DNA of 64,000 nucleotides from Palsa-872 sp036844615 (GTDB taxonomy: Bacteria > Chloroflexota > Dormibacteria > Dormibacterales > Dormibacteraceae), in the NCBI GenBank assembly GCA_036844615.1, contig DAIUFK010000001.1:49067-113066 (forward strand), in the 5' to 3' direction. Positions 8,083 through 17,948 of the stretch are shown one piece after another. Within the stretch, counting starts at the first letter, position 1; each line of letters opens with the position of its first letter. Under the pieces are notes generated by a model. That model did no database searches. It saw only the letters and a list, made by a program, of their open reading frames with translations, and was not told the DNA's origin. Made by a program: the position numbers and the translations under genes.

Positions 8083-9138
8083 GTGCCGTCGAACCGCTCA
8101 TATACTCCGGCGGTGATCTGGGACCGCAGGCGTCGCGTCGACGATGTCAAACCTGCGGCGCCACCTGTGAACTCGTTCGCGGAAATTCTCGAGGACGCTC
8201 CTGTCATGGCTTTGCTGATCCATGAAGGCCGCGGCGTGGTCGCCGCCAACGACGCTGCGCGCGAATTCTTTGACATCGATCCGTCGCGCCTGCCGGCGAG
8301 CCTTGTCGAGGTGACGCTCGAAGGTCGCCTGGTTGAGGTGCTGGCCGCTGGAGAGCCGCACGTCGAGGCTCAGCTGGTCCACCATCGACGCGTCGTTCGA
8401 TGCTCGCTGGTCGCAGGGCCAGGGCGAGGCCAGACCCTCATGTTCCTCACCGATATCACCGAGCTGCGCCACCTGGCGACCGTGCGTCAGGAGTTCGTCG
8501 CCAACCTGGTGCATGAGCTGAAGACACCACTTACATCCATGCGTCTGGCCGCCGAAAGCCTGATGGGTGATCCGCCGGCGACCAATCGCAAGCGTTTCGC
8601 GGAGAGAGTGGTCAAAGAGGCCGACCTCCTTACGAAGATCATCGACAACCTCCGCCACCTTGGTGACATCGAAGCCAAGTCGTTGGCCCTCGAAACCACG
8701 TCTTTCGATCTCGGCGAGCTGGTGCGTGAGAGCGTGACGCGGCTCAGCATTGACAGGCCGGTGAATGCGGACATTCCGGCGCCCCTGACCATCACGACCG
8801 ACCGGCCGAAGCTCGTACAGGCGATCGACAACCTGCTCGACAACGCGGCGAAGTTCTCGCCCCCGGGCACGCCCATTGACGTGCATGCCGAAACCGCGGG
8901 CGACGAAGTTCGGATCAGCGTTCGCGACCACGGCCCGGGCATCTCGCCCGAGCACTGGAGCCGAATTTTCGAGCGCTTCTACAAGGTGGATCGCGCGCGG
9001 CCGCGCGAGGCTGGCGGATTCGGTCTCGGCCTGGCGATCACCAAGCACCTCGTGCAGGTGCTCGGCGGACGGATCTGGACCGAGGCTGCGCGCGACGGTG
9101 GCCAGGTGTTCACCATCGCCATTCCAAGAGAGTCTTAA
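8083..9138 (+). CDS. phoR: PhoR-like sensor histidine kinase, cytoplasmic
   Basis: A 351-residue kinase with a PAS-like domain (about residues 28-130), HisKA with the phosphoacceptor in NLVHELKTPLTSMRL, and HATPase_c with N box IDNLLDNAAKF, G1 RDHGPGI, the F box WSRIFERFYKVD and G2 GGFGLGLAITKHL. No transmembrane segment is visible, unlike E. coli PhoR, so it probably reads phosphate status through PstSCAB and PhoU. It is the first gene of phoR-pstB-phoU-phoB-pstC-pstA. GTG 8083 is just downstream of the third repeat of the Pho-box-like element. Confidence 0.88.
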   Translation: MPSNRSYTPAVIWDRRRRVDDVKPAAPPVNSFAEILEDAPVMALLIHEGRGVVAANDAAREFFDIDPSRLPASLVEVTLEGRLVEVLAAGEPHVEAQLVHHRRVVRCSLVAGPGRGQTLMFLTDITELRHLATVRQEFVANLVHELKTPLTSMRLAAESLMGDPPATNRKRFAERVVKEADLLTKIIDNLRHLGDIEAKSLALETTSFDLGELVRESVTRLSIDRPVNADIPAPLTITTDRPKLVQAIDNLLDNAAKFSPPGTPIDVHAETAGDEVRISVRDHGPGISPEHWSRIFERFYKVDRARPREAGGFGLGLAITKHLVQVLGGRIWTEAARDGGQVFTIAIPRES

Positions 9139-9160
9139 CGAGCACATAAACGGCCCTTAA
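9134..9160 (+). promoter_or_regulatory. Pho-box-like 11-bp repeat upstream of pstB
   Basis: Three units CTTAAC, CATAAA and CTTAAC start at 9134, 9145 and 9156, again at exact 11-bp spacing. TATCCT (9173-9178) follows 12 bp later and lies 9 nt before the pstB GTG. The arrangement is what a PhoB-type activator near the -35 position would need. Confidence 0.65.
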
Positions 9161-9187
9161 CCCGGCCGTGAATATCCTTGGGTTGGG

Positions 9188-10030
9188 GTGGCTGACTACA
9201 AGCCCATGATTCAAACCATGGCCCAGATCGGCAGGCCGGATCTCAGACGTGTGCCCGGCGCGGCCCCAGCCAAGTTCATTGTCGACGCCCTTTCCTTCTT
9301 CTACGGCAAGACGCAGGCGCTCAAGGACGTCACCTTTGAGATCCCTGAAAACCGCATTACTGCGATCATCGGACCCTCGGGCTGCGGCAAAACCACCTTG
9401 CTCCGGGTCTTCAACCGCATGTACGACCTGGTTCCGAACGCTCGAGCGCAGGGTTCTGTCGTCCTCGACGGCGAGGACATCCTCAAGACGACCAAGCTGC
9501 TCCTGCTGCGCCAGAAGGTGGGCATGGTGTTTCAGCGCCCTAGCCCGTTCCCCATGTCGATTCGGGACAACGTCGCTTTCGCGCCGCGGCTGCTCGGGTG
9601 GAGCTCGACCAGGATCACGGAAACAGTCCGCCGCAGCCTGGAGAGCGCGGCGCTCTGGGACGAAGTGTCGGACCGGCTCGACGCGCCGGCCACCTCACTG
9701 TCGGGCGGCCAGCAGCAGCGGCTTGTCATCGCACGATGCCTCGCGGTGAGCCCCGAGGTGATCCTGATGGACGAGCCCTGCTCCGCCCTCGACCCCGTGG
9801 CAACGCTGAAGATCGAGGACCTCATGGTGCAGCTCGCCCGTGACTACACGATAGTCATCGTCACCCACAACATGCAGCAAGCGGCACGCGTGTCCGATTT
9901 CACTGCCTTCATGCTCATGAACTCCGACCACCGCTATGGCGAGTTGATCGAGTTCGCCGCGACGGCTGACCTGTTCAACCAGCCCCACGACAGCCGGACA
10001 GAGGCCTACATCACCGGACGCTTCGGGTAG
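9188..10030 (+). CDS. pstB: phosphate ABC transporter ATP-binding protein
   Basis: A 280-residue ABC ATPase. Walker A is GPSGCGKTTLLRVFNRM, the Q-loop VGMVFQRPSPFPMSI, the signature LSGGQQQRLVIARC, Walker B VILMDEPCSALDP and the switch His in VIVTHNMQQA. The RMYDLVPNARAQG segment and the Q-loop FPMSI are characteristic of PstB. It energises PstCA and is next to phoU, which in many bacteria links transporter activity to PhoR signalling. GTG 9188 has a nearby -10-like TATCCT and its own Pho-box-like repeats, so it can be transcribed separately from phoR. Confidence 0.95.
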   Translation: MADYKPMIQTMAQIGRPDLRRVPGAAPAKFIVDALSFFYGKTQALKDVTFEIPENRITAIIGPSGCGKTTLLRVFNRMYDLVPNARAQGSVVLDGEDILKTTKLLLLRQKVGMVFQRPSPFPMSIRDNVAFAPRLLGWSSTRITETVRRSLESAALWDEVSDRLDAPATSLSGGQQQRLVIARCLAVSPEVILMDEPCSALDPVATLKIEDLMVQLARDYTIVIVTHNMQQAARVSDFTAFMLMNSDHRYGELIEFAATADLFNQPHDSRTEAYITGRFG

Positions 10031-10037
10031 CGATCGC

Positions 10038-10700
10038 ATGCCTCGACTGACTTTCGAGAAGGAGCTGGCGAGCCTGCGCGAGTCCGTGGTTCGAATGGGA
10101 ACGCTTGTCGAATCGCAGATCGAATCCGCCCTCGATGCTCTCCGGAGGCGCGACGGGAGCGCTGCCGAGAAGGTTCGCACCCAGGACCGTTACCTCAATG
10201 AGCTCTTGAAGCAGATACGCGAGCAGGTCTTCATGGTCATCTCGACACAGCAGCCGGTGGCTCGCGACCTCCGCCATCTCATGGGCATCCAGTACATCGC
10301 CACTGAGCTCGAGCGAATGGGCGATTACGCGGTCCGGATCTCCCGAATGACGGGTACCCTGGTCGGCCTTCCTGACCAGCCGCTACGCGCCGAGTTCGGA
10401 ATCATGGGCGAGCTCGCGATCGGACAGGTGCACGACATCCTCGAAGCGCTCATCGAGGAGAACGAGCTCCACGCTCGCGAGGTCGCCGGTCGGGACAACG
10501 AGATCGACCGCCTGTACCACAGGGTTTTCGAGGAACTGGTGGCCGAGATGGGCAACGGCAAGACCGACTCCGACGGCGCTCTGCGCTGCGTCACCCTGCT
10601 GCTGGTGGCACACAACCTGGAACGCATTGCGGATCGCGTCACCAACGTCGCCGAGGACATCGTCTTTCTCGAAACGGGCCAGGTCGTCGAGCTGGGATGA
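10038..10700 (+). CDS. phoU: phosphate signalling protein PhoU
   Basis: A 220-residue all-helical PhoU with two three-helix repeats. The characteristic metal-binding patterns are ELERMGDYAVRIS in the first repeat and NLERIADRVTNVAEDIVFL in the second. PhoU inhibits PhoR signalling when phosphate is plentiful. It begins 7 bp after pstB and its stop overlaps the ATG of the response regulator (ATGA), indicating tight co-translation. Confidence 0.95.
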   Translation: MPRLTFEKELASLRESVVRMGTLVESQIESALDALRRRDGSAAEKVRTQDRYLNELLKQIREQVFMVISTQQPVARDLRHLMGIQYIATELERMGDYAVRISRMTGTLVGLPDQPLRAEFGIMGELAIGQVHDILEALIEENELHAREVAGRDNEIDRLYHRVFEELVAEMGNGKTDSDGALRCVTLLLVAHNLERIADRVTNVAEDIVFLETGQVVELG

Positions 10701-11446
10701 GCCGCGGAATCCACGAAGGTACGTCGGGGCGCGTGCTGGTCGTTGAAGACGACGAGGGGATCCGCGAAATGCTCAAGTACAACCTGGTCACTGCAGGCTT
10801 CTCCGTCCAGGAAGCAAGCGACGGCGCCTCGGGACTTCGCACAGCACGGACCTCACGGCCCGACCTGATCCTCCTCGACCTGATGCTGCCGGGCATGAGT
10901 GGCTTCGACTTTTGTCGGGCGCTTCGCAAGAGCAGCCGGGTGCCCGTCATCATGATCACGGCCAAAGACGCGGAGGTCGACAAGATCGTAGGCCTCGAGC
11001 TTGGCGCCGACGACTACATCACCAAGCCTTTCTCGATCCGCGAAGTGCTCGCGCGCGTCAATGCTGTTCTCAGGCGCGCGCAGCCCGAGGCCAACGAGCC
11101 CAGATCAACACCCGAGCACGATGCCATCGGCACGTTCAGCATCGACCGCGCCGCGAGGCGCGTGATGCTGGGTGCGGCGGAGATCAAGCTCACGGCTCGC
11201 GAGTTCGATCTCCTTTCCTATCTGCTGGCACATCCGGGCAGGGTGCATACCCGAGACACCCTGCTCGAGAACGTATGGGGCCATGAATTCAATGGCGATC
11301 GCAAGACTGTTGACGTCCACATTCGCTGGCTGCGCGAGAAGTTCGAGACGAGGGCGCCTTTCGAGATCGTCACTGTCCGCGGCATCGGCTACCGCATGGA
11401 TCGCCTGGCTCCCGCCGAATCGACCTCCGCACCTGCAGGGACGTAG
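10697..11446 (+). CDS. phoB: PhoB-like OmpR-family response regulator
   Basis: A 249-residue regulator with a complete receiver domain (VLVVEDDEGIREML; phosphoacceptor Asp in LILLDLMLPGMSGFDF; Thr in VIMITAKDAEVD; Lys in ITKPF). The C-terminal winged helix contains LTAREFDLLSYLLAHPGRVH and VDVHIRWLREKFE. Its place between phoU and pstC identifies the phosphate regulon and makes it the best candidate to bind the 11-bp repeats upstream of pstS/phoR and pstB. All catalytic receiver residues are present, unlike the other OmpR-type regulator at 21.1 kb. Confidence 0.9.
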   Translation: MSRGIHEGTSGRVLVVEDDEGIREMLKYNLVTAGFSVQEASDGASGLRTARTSRPDLILLDLMLPGMSGFDFCRALRKSSRVPVIMITAKDAEVDKIVGLELGADDYITKPFSIREVLARVNAVLRRAQPEANEPRSTPEHDAIGTFSIDRAARRVMLGAAEIKLTAREFDLLSYLLAHPGRVHTRDTLLENVWGHEFNGDRKTVDVHIRWLREKFETRAPFEIVTVRGIGYRMDRLAPAESTSAPAGT

Positions 11447-11449
11447 ACC

Positions 11450-12397
11450 GTGGGCGCCGTAACGGAGTCCAAGCTCACGGTGCCTGCCGTGCTGAGGTCA
11501 CCCGACAGATACCGCGCCTTCACCGCATTTGTGAGCTGCGCGGCGCCCGCCTCCCTGATCGTGATAGTGCTCACCCTTCTCCAACAGGGGGCGCCGGCCA
11601 TCAGCAGGTACGGGCTCGCATTCCTGGTGCGATCGACCTGGAATCCCGTCACGCTCGACTTCGGGGCGCTTCCTTACATCTACGGAACCGTCCTCACCAG
11701 CGCCATCGCCATCGTCATCGCGCTTCCCGTCGGCCTGGCGGTCTCCCTGTTCCTCGCCGAGCCGGGCGCGAGGGGAATCCGTGGAGCGATTGGAACTGGC
11801 ATCGAGCTCCTTGCCGCCATTCCAAGCGTCGTCTACGGGATATGGGCCCTTTACGTCCTTGCCCCATTCTCCCTTCAAAACCTCGAAGGCCCGATCACCC
11901 TGCACTTCGGATTCATCGGATTCCTGTCCGGTCCCCCGCGGCAGACGAGCCTCTTCACAGCCTCGTTGGTGCTGTCGATCATGGTCCTGCCCACCCTCTC
12001 GGCAGTCTCCCGCGATGTGATCCGGGCGGTGCCACGCGGGCTCCGCGAGTCGGCTGTCGCGCTGGGCGCCACCTGGTGGGAGACGACGTGGCGCGTGGTG
12101 CTGCCCACGGCGCGCGCCGGAATCTTCGGCGCGACTGTGCTCGGGCTCGGCCGCGCGCTGGGCGAGACCATCGCGGTGACGATGGTGATCGGCAACCGGG
12201 ACGAGATCCCGCCTTCAATCTTCTCGCCTGGCTACACCCTCGCTAGCAAGATCGCCAACGAGTTTTCTGAGGCCACCGGAAGCCTTTACCCATCAGCGCT
12301 CATCGAGCTCGGCCTGGTGCTGATCCTCGTCACTCTGACTGTCAACCTCGCCGCCCTGCTGCTGGTTCGGTCGGCACAGGCTCGGATCGCGGCATGA
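11450..12397 (+). CDS. pstC: phosphate ABC transporter permease PstC
   Basis: A 315-residue inner-membrane permease with about six TM helices. The permease EAA-type loop is DVIRAVPRGLRESAVALGAT, followed by GLGRALGETIAVTMVIGN, which contains the conserved Arg/Glu region of PstC. It opens with GTG 3 bp after phoB and overlaps pstA by 4 bp. With PstA it forms the phosphate channel driven by PstB. Confidence 0.95.
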   Translation: MGAVTESKLTVPAVLRSPDRYRAFTAFVSCAAPASLIVIVLTLLQQGAPAISRYGLAFLVRSTWNPVTLDFGALPYIYGTVLTSAIAIVIALPVGLAVSLFLAEPGARGIRGAIGTGIELLAAIPSVVYGIWALYVLAPFSLQNLEGPITLHFGFIGFLSGPPRQTSLFTASLVLSIMVLPTLSAVSRDVIRAVPRGLRESAVALGATWWETTWRVVLPTARAGIFGATVLGLGRALGETIAVTMVIGNRDEIPPSIFSPGYTLASKIANEFSEATGSLYPSALIELGLVLILVTLTVNLAALLLVRSAQARIAA

Positions 12398-13248
12398 ACA
12401 GGAACCTGTGGCGAAACTCAAAGAATGCTGCTGCGCTGACAGCGACGTATTTGCTCACCGGCCTCGCGCTGGTGCCCTTGGGCCTTGTGCTCTGGTACAC
12501 GATTCTCAAGGGACTTCCCGCGGCCGGCCACCTCGACTTCTTTCTCAACGTCGAACGGCCCGTCGGAATCCCCGGCTCGGGAATCTCCAACGCCATCGTC
12601 GGCACAGCGATGATGGTTGGAATGGCGTCCTTGGTCGCCATACCAGTCGGCGTCATCAGTGGCGTCTACCTGGCGGAATACAACCAGGCTCGCTGGGCAA
12701 CATGGGTGAGGCTCGCGAGCGACGTGCTCGTCGGTGCGCCGTCCATCGCCCTCGGCCTCTTCGCATACGCGATCCTGGTGGTCCCGCTCCATCACTACTC
12801 GGCGATCTCCGCATCCGCCGCCCTTTCGATCCTGATGCTGCCGGTGGTGATCCGCACGACCGAGAGCGCGGTAAGCCTCATCCCAGGTGGCCTTCGCGAA
12901 TCGGGACTTGCGCTCGGCCTGCCCCGCTGGCGCGTATCCCTGCAGCTGATAGTGCCCGCTGCCGCCCCCGGTGTCATCACCGGCGCTCTTCTTGCTGTCG
13001 CGCGCGCGGCCGGCGAGACCGCGCCGCTTCTATTCACAGCCTTCGGCAACCCGTTGGCCAGCGCCGATCCCACCCACGCGATGTCAGCACTGCCGCTCAT
13101 CGTGTTCCGCGACGCGCTGACTCCTTACAGGGAGCTCCAGGACCAGGCATGGGGCGCAGCCCTGGTGCTCGTGACGATGGTGCTTTTGATAAACCTGGCG
13201 AGCCGGTGGGTCCTGCGCCGCCAGATCCGCCTGGCCGGCCAGCTTTAG
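12394..13248 (+). CDS. pstA: phosphate ABC transporter permease PstA
   Basis: A 284-residue permease with about six TM helices. The cytoplasmic loop TTESAVSLIPGGLRESGLAL and the following LLAVARAAGETAPLLFTAFG match PstA. The ATG overlaps the pstC stop (ATGA). It closes the phoR-pstB-phoU-phoB-pstC-pstA operon; a 61-bp gap precedes the DUF47 gene. Confidence 0.95.
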   Translation: MNRNLWRNSKNAAALTATYLLTGLALVPLGLVLWYTILKGLPAAGHLDFFLNVERPVGIPGSGISNAIVGTAMMVGMASLVAIPVGVISGVYLAEYNQARWATWVRLASDVLVGAPSIALGLFAYAILVVPLHHYSAISASAALSILMLPVVIRTTESAVSLIPGGLRESGLALGLPRWRVSLQLIVPAAAPGVITGALLAVARAAGETAPLLFTAFGNPLASADPTHAMSALPLIVFRDALTPYRELQDQAWGAALVLVTMVLLINLASRWVLRRQIRLAGQL

Positions 13249-13309
13249 CGGTGCCCTAAAACGGACGGACGACTGCCTGACTTACTCTTAGCCGCCGGGA
13301 GGTGACCGC

Positions 13310-13921
13310 ATGAAGCTGAGCCTGATTCCGCGTGAGCGGCGTTTCTACGACCTGTTCAAGCGGCAGGGATCGCTCGTGAGTGAGACGCTCACCGAGCTGA
13401 GCAAATCACTGCTCGAAGGGCGCAGCCGGCATTCCCGCCTGCGGGATCTCGAGCACATCTGCGACGACGTAACGCACGAGATCTACAACCTGACCAACCG
13501 CACTTTCAGCGCGCCGATGGAACAGGAAGACATCCTCCTGCTGGCGCATTCGCTTGACGAGGTAGTGGACCTGGCCGAAGAGGTCGCGGACAAGATCGAT
13601 CTCTACGGCATCGCCACGATCACGGACTCTGCCAAGGAGTTTGGTGAGTGCCTCGCCAAGGCAGGTATCGAGCTGGCCAAGGCGCTCGCCTTGCTCGAGG
13701 ATTTCAAGGGGCTCGAACCCGTGCTGCAAAATGTTCACAGGCTTGAGAACGAAGGTGACCAGATCACGCGGGTTGCCCTGGGAAAGCTGTTCGCCGGCAA
13801 CCATCCGACTCCGGCGGACCTGATCAAGTGGAAGGATATCTACGCACTGCTTGAGTCGACGCTCGATGAGTGCGAATCGGTCGCCGAGATAATGGAGACG
13901 ATCTCAATCAAGAACGCCTGA
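13310..13921 (+). CDS. DUF47 (PhoU-like) protein, first copy
   Basis: A 203-residue helical protein starting MKLSLIPRERRFYDLFKRQ. It has the family pattern LRDLEHICDDVTHEIYNL, EDILLLAHSLDEVVDLAEEV and a C-terminal WKDIYALLESTLDECESVAE. DUF47 proteins are PhoU relatives that usually accompany Pit-type phosphate transporters. A strong Shine-Dalgarno GGGAGG lies before ATG 13310. The gene at 14401 is a same-length paralogue; an arsenate reductase gene on the other strand separates them. No pit gene directly follows this copy. Confidence 0.88.
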   Translation: MKLSLIPRERRFYDLFKRQGSLVSETLTELSKSLLEGRSRHSRLRDLEHICDDVTHEIYNLTNRTFSAPMEQEDILLLAHSLDEVVDLAEEVADKIDLYGIATITDSAKEFGECLAKAGIELAKALALLEDFKGLEPVLQNVHRLENEGDQITRVALGKLFAGNHPTPADLIKWKDIYALLESTLDECESVAEIMETISIKNA

Positions 13922-13925
13922 CAGC

Positions 13926-14330
13926 TCAAATTCTCAGCTGCGACGCCAAAGAAAGAACCCGGCGGTCGATATCGTCGCGAATCTCCCTGACCACCTCAAG
14001 CGGTTGGCCGCTCGGGTCCGGAAGGGCCCAGTCCTCGACCGGGACGCTAAGGACGGGGCACTCGTCACCACATCCCATCGTGATGGCTCGCACAACACCC
14101 TTCGCAAGGGCAACTGTCAGAAGCCGCGGCTTCGTGTCTGTAAGGTCGATTCCGATCTCACGCATCACCTCGATTACTTCGGGGTGGACGTGGGTCGACG
14201 GTCGGGTCCCGGCTGAATCCGCACTGGCTCGACCTGCCGCATATCGATTGAACAGCGCTGCGGCCATCTGACTGCGGCCCGCGTTGCGGACGCAGACGAA
14301 CAGGACGCGCGGCGCGTTGTCGCCCACCAT
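13926..14330 (-). CDS. arsC: arsenate reductase, thioredoxin-linked (low-MW phosphatase fold)
   Basis: A 134-residue protein with the P-loop CVRNAGRSQMA (CX5R-S) near the N-terminus. ITMGCGDECPVL supplies two further cysteines, followed by VEDWALPDPSGQPLEVVREI with the general-acid Asp. The extra Cys pair is typical of ArsC of the thioredoxin-coupled class and not of simple tyrosine phosphatases. It reduces arsenate to arsenite for export. It is placed between two phosphate-transport accessory genes, which fits arsenate entering through phosphate carriers. No arsenite pump is seen nearby. Confidence 0.85.
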   Translation of the reverse strand: MVGDNAPRVLFVCVRNAGRSQMAAALFNRYAAGRASADSAGTRPSTHVHPEVIEVMREIGIDLTDTKPRLLTVALAKGVVRAITMGCGDECPVLSVPVEDWALPDPSGQPLEVVREIRDDIDRRVLSLASQLRI

Positions 14331-14400
14331 CAGAATGTTAGATGCCGCGTTGACGACGCCCGAACCCCAGCCTGTTTAGGCTTCAAGCCGGAGGATGTGG

Positions 14401-15004
14401 ATGAAACTCAGCTTCGTACCTCAGGGCGGGCAGCGTTTCTACGATCTTTTCCGCAAGCAGGGAGAGCTCGTGAGCGAAACCTTGTCCGAGTTGAGCAAGT
14501 CGCTTCTCGAAGGCAAGAGCCGCCACGCAAGGTTGCGCGATCTCGAGCACCAGTGCGATGAGGTCACTCACCAGATCCACAACCTCGTCCACAGCACGTT
14601 CGTGACCCCGATCGAGCAGGAAGACATCCTCCTTCTCGCCTCGAGCCTGGATGACGTCGTCGACCTGGCAGAGGAGACAGGTGACAAGATCGACCTCTAC
14701 GAGATCGGTGTGATCTCGGACGCCGCCAAAGCGATGGGGGAGCAATTGGCCAAGGCAGGCACCGAGGTGGCGGGCGCTCTCGATCGTTTGGAAGGCTTCG
14801 CCGAGCTCAAACCCCACCGCCTGGAGATCCACCGCCTCGAGAACGAGGGTGATCGGATCACCCGCGAGGCGATCGGAGAGTTGTTCTCGAAAGTCAGCGA
14901 TGCCACCGAGCTGGTCAAGTGGAAGGACATCTACGACCTGCTGGAGGCCACCATGGACGCATGCGAGCATGCTGCCAACGTGATGGAGACGATCTCGATC
15001 AAGA

Positions 15005-15012
<8 letters not shown>
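14401..15012 (+). CDS. DUF47 (PhoU-like) protein, second copy, Pit partner
   Basis: A 203-residue paralogue of the 13.3-kb protein, with matching MKLSFVPQGGQRFYDLF, LRDLEHQCDEVTHQIHNL and the same ending METISIKNA. ATG 14401 is preferred to ATG 14395 because GGAGG (14390-14394) is then spaced 6 nt, and the length equals that of its paralogue. Its end overlaps the Pit transporter start by 8 bp, so this copy is very likely the Pit regulator. The pair probably arose by local duplication. Confidence 0.9.
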
Positions 15013-16024
<1,012 letters not shown>

Positions 16025-16140
16025 TGTTCTCGCAACTCAAATAAAAGTATCGATGCGGGGGTCAGTTCGGTAAACTCACACGCAACGCGCCGATTTAGCA
16101 AGAGACGTAACACAGCGTTCCAGCAGAGGAAGGAGCAACG

Positions 16141-16566
16141 TTGGCAACAAAGATCCTGGATGTTATCGATGTGACTGCGATCAGGGCAGCGGGCGGCGTG
16201 GTCTGCCGGACTGGTCCATCTGACGAGACCGAGATTGCAGTCATCCACCGCCCAGCCTATGACGACTGGTCGCTGCCGAAAGGCAAGGTCGAGCCTGATG
16301 AATCCCCCGAGGACTGCGCGCTTCGCGAGGTCCGGGAAGAGACAGGCTTCAAGTGCGAGCTCGTGCGCCAGTTGGGTTGTACCGCGTACGTGGACCGCAG
16401 AGGCCGCGACAAGGTCGCGTGCTATTGGGTCATGCAGGTAAGCAGCGGCCGCTTCCGCCCCGGCATCGAAGTCGACAAGCTGGTCTGGCTCCCCGTCGCC
16501 CAGGCGGTCAAGCGCCTGACGTATGCGCGCGACAAGACCCTCGTCGTCCAGCAAGGCCTCCCTTAG
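16141..16566 (+). CDS. Nudix hydrolase (MutT1-like)
   Basis: A 141-residue Nudix protein. The box is complete: GKVEPDESPEDCALREVREE followed by TGF. The N-terminus AAGGVVCRTG and LPKGK before the box resemble the Nudix half of mycobacterial MutT1 (8-oxo-dGTP/diadenosine polyphosphate hydrolysis), but the phosphatase half is absent. TTG 16141 is supported by GGAAGGAG shortly upstream. The 116-bp gap before it has a possible -10 TAAACT (16071-16076). Substrate assignment is uncertain. Confidence 0.85.
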   Translation: MATKILDVIDVTAIRAAGGVVCRTGPSDETEIAVIHRPAYDDWSLPKGKVEPDESPEDCALREVREETGFKCELVRQLGCTAYVDRRGRDKVACYWVMQVSSGRFRPGIEVDKLVWLPVAQAVKRLTYARDKTLVVQQGLP

Positions 16567-16605
16567 TCGCTGCGGAGGCGCACTCTGAGCGGGCCCAGCA
16601 CTCGG

Positions 16606-16611
16606 TAAGCT
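16606..16611 (+). promoter_or_regulatory. -10-like hexamer TAAGCT before thiG
   Basis: TAAGCT ends 6 nt before ATG 16618, with no Shine-Dalgarno in between. This fits a leaderless thiG-tenI-thiS transcript. No TPP riboswitch could fit in the 51-bp gap after the Nudix gene. Confidence 0.35.
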
Positions 16612-16617
16612 GAGCCC

Positions 16618-17427
16618 ATGCAGACGGTCTCTGCCGTCGACAGGTTGGTGATCGCCGGCGTCGAGCTGCGATCGAGGCTCTTCCTGGGAACCGGCAAGTA
16701 CCCCAGCGACGCAGCGATGCTTGCCGCCCTCGAGGCGTCGGGCTGTGAGCTCGTCACTGTCGCGCTCCGGCGCCTCGACCTCGACGATCCGAAGAAGAAG
16801 ACGATTCTCGATGTCATCGACTGGAAGCGCTATCGGATCCTGCCGAACACCGCGGGGTGCCGCACCGCAGACGAGGCGATTCGGATCGCCAGGCTCGCGC
16901 GGTCGATGGGCCTGTCGGATTGGGTCAAGCTCGAGGTCATCCCCGATCCGCGCTATCTCTTCCCCGACCCGGAGGAGACGTTGAAGGCCGCCCGGGTTCT
17001 CGTCAGCGAAGGGTTCAAGGTTCTGCCATACATCAACGCGGACCCTGTCCTGGCGAAGAAGCTGGAGGAGCTTGGCACGGTGACGGTGATGCCGCTTGGC
17101 TCGCCCATCGGCTCGGGTCAAGGGCTCCAGACGCTGGAGCAGATCCGCATCATCATCGAGGAGGCGAAGGTCCCGGTTGTAGTTGACGCGGGGATCGGCG
17201 CGCCCTCGGATGCCGCGCTCGCAATGGAGATTGGCGCCGACGCTGTCCTCGTCAACAGCGCAGTCGCGCTGGCTCGAGATCCGGCGCTGATGGCCGAAGC
17301 GATCAAAGAAGGTGTCGAGGCCGGACGCAAGGCATACGTCGCCGGCCGCATCCCCAGGCGCGACCAGGCCAGCGCAAGCTCACCCACCGAGGGCGTCTCG
17401 CGGCCAGGGGCCGCGGCCCTCGACTGA
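16618..17427 (+). CDS. thiG: thiazole synthase
   Basis: A 269-residue TIM-barrel enzyme that builds the thiamine thiazole from 1-deoxy-xylulose-5-phosphate, dehydroglycine and ThiS thiocarboxylate. Markers are LFLGTGKYPSDAAMLAAL, the VTVALRR strand, WVKLEVIPDPRYLFPDPEET, FKVLPYINADPVLAKKLEE, MPLGSPIGSGQGL and VPVVVDAGIGAPSDAALAME, ending ASASSPTEG as usual. The stop overlaps a possible CTG start of the next gene. Confidence 0.95.
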   Translation: MQTVSAVDRLVIAGVELRSRLFLGTGKYPSDAAMLAALEASGCELVTVALRRLDLDDPKKKTILDVIDWKRYRILPNTAGCRTADEAIRIARLARSMGLSDWVKLEVIPDPRYLFPDPEETLKAARVLVSEGFKVLPYINADPVLAKKLEELGTVTVMPLGSPIGSGQGLQTLEQIRIIIEEAKVPVVVDAGIGAPSDAALAMEIGADAVLVNSAVALARDPALMAEAIKEGVEAGRKAYVAGRIPRRDQASASSPTEGVSRPGAAALD

Positions 17428-17441
17428 TCACTCCGGCGGCG

Positions 17442-17948
17442 ATGGCTGTCGTCGCGACTGCAGGCGCAGGCTTGCGCGCCGCCAAGCGAGCCACCATCCT
17501 CCAGCTCCGCGCTCCCGGTATCAGCACCCGCGAGCTGGAAGCCAACGCTATGGAGCTTGTCGCCTCGTCGCCGGTGCCTGTCCTGATCAGCTCGCGATGC
17601 GACGTTGCGCTGGCGGTCGGCGCTGCGGGTGTGAACCTTCCCGAGCGCGACATCTCGGTTGCCGACGCGCGCGCTCTCCTCGGTCAGCGCCTCATCGGCC
17701 GCTCGGTCCATTCATTGCAGAGCGCGCGTGAGGCAGAGGAGGAAGGCGCTGATTTCGTCATCTTCGGTCCGGTCTGGGCGAGCCAGAGCCACGCGTATTC
17801 CGCTCCTGCCGGCATCGATGCGCTCAAGGAGGTCGCTGCGGCCTTGCGCATTCCGGTGCTGGCAATAGGCGGCGTCACGGAGAACCGCATCGCTGAATGC
17901 CACGCAGCGGGCGCCGCGGGCTATGCGGCGATCGGGCTCTTTCAATGA
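17442..17948 (+). CDS. tenI: ThiE/TenI-family protein, TenI-like
   Basis: A TIM-barrel protein of the thiamine phosphate synthase/thiazole tautomerase family; 168 residues from ATG 17442. GRSVHSLQSAREAEEEGADF and VIFGPVWAS resemble TenI, including its catalytic-type His. ThiE landmarks are weak: the QLRxK motif reads QLRAPG, losing Lys, and the TxTK phosphate-site motif reads ASQSH. A tautomerase role is therefore more likely than ThiE, though not certain. The first beta strand (RLITPAA) is encoded before ATG 17442. A CTG at 17424 overlapping the thiG stop (CTGA) would include most of it. It overlaps thiS by 4 bp. Confidence 0.75.
   Translation: MAVVATAGAGLRAAKRATILQLRAPGISTRELEANAMELVASSPVPVLISSRCDVALAVGAAGVNLPERDISVADARALLGQRLIGRSVHSLQSAREAEEEGADFVIFGPVWASQSHAYSAPAGIDALKEVAAALRIPVLAIGGVTENRIAECHAAGAAGYAAIGLFQ

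Noticed and set aside
16567..16617. possible TPP riboswitch before thiG
   Set aside because: The gap is only 51 bp and has a -10 hexamer next to the start; no aptamer can fit.
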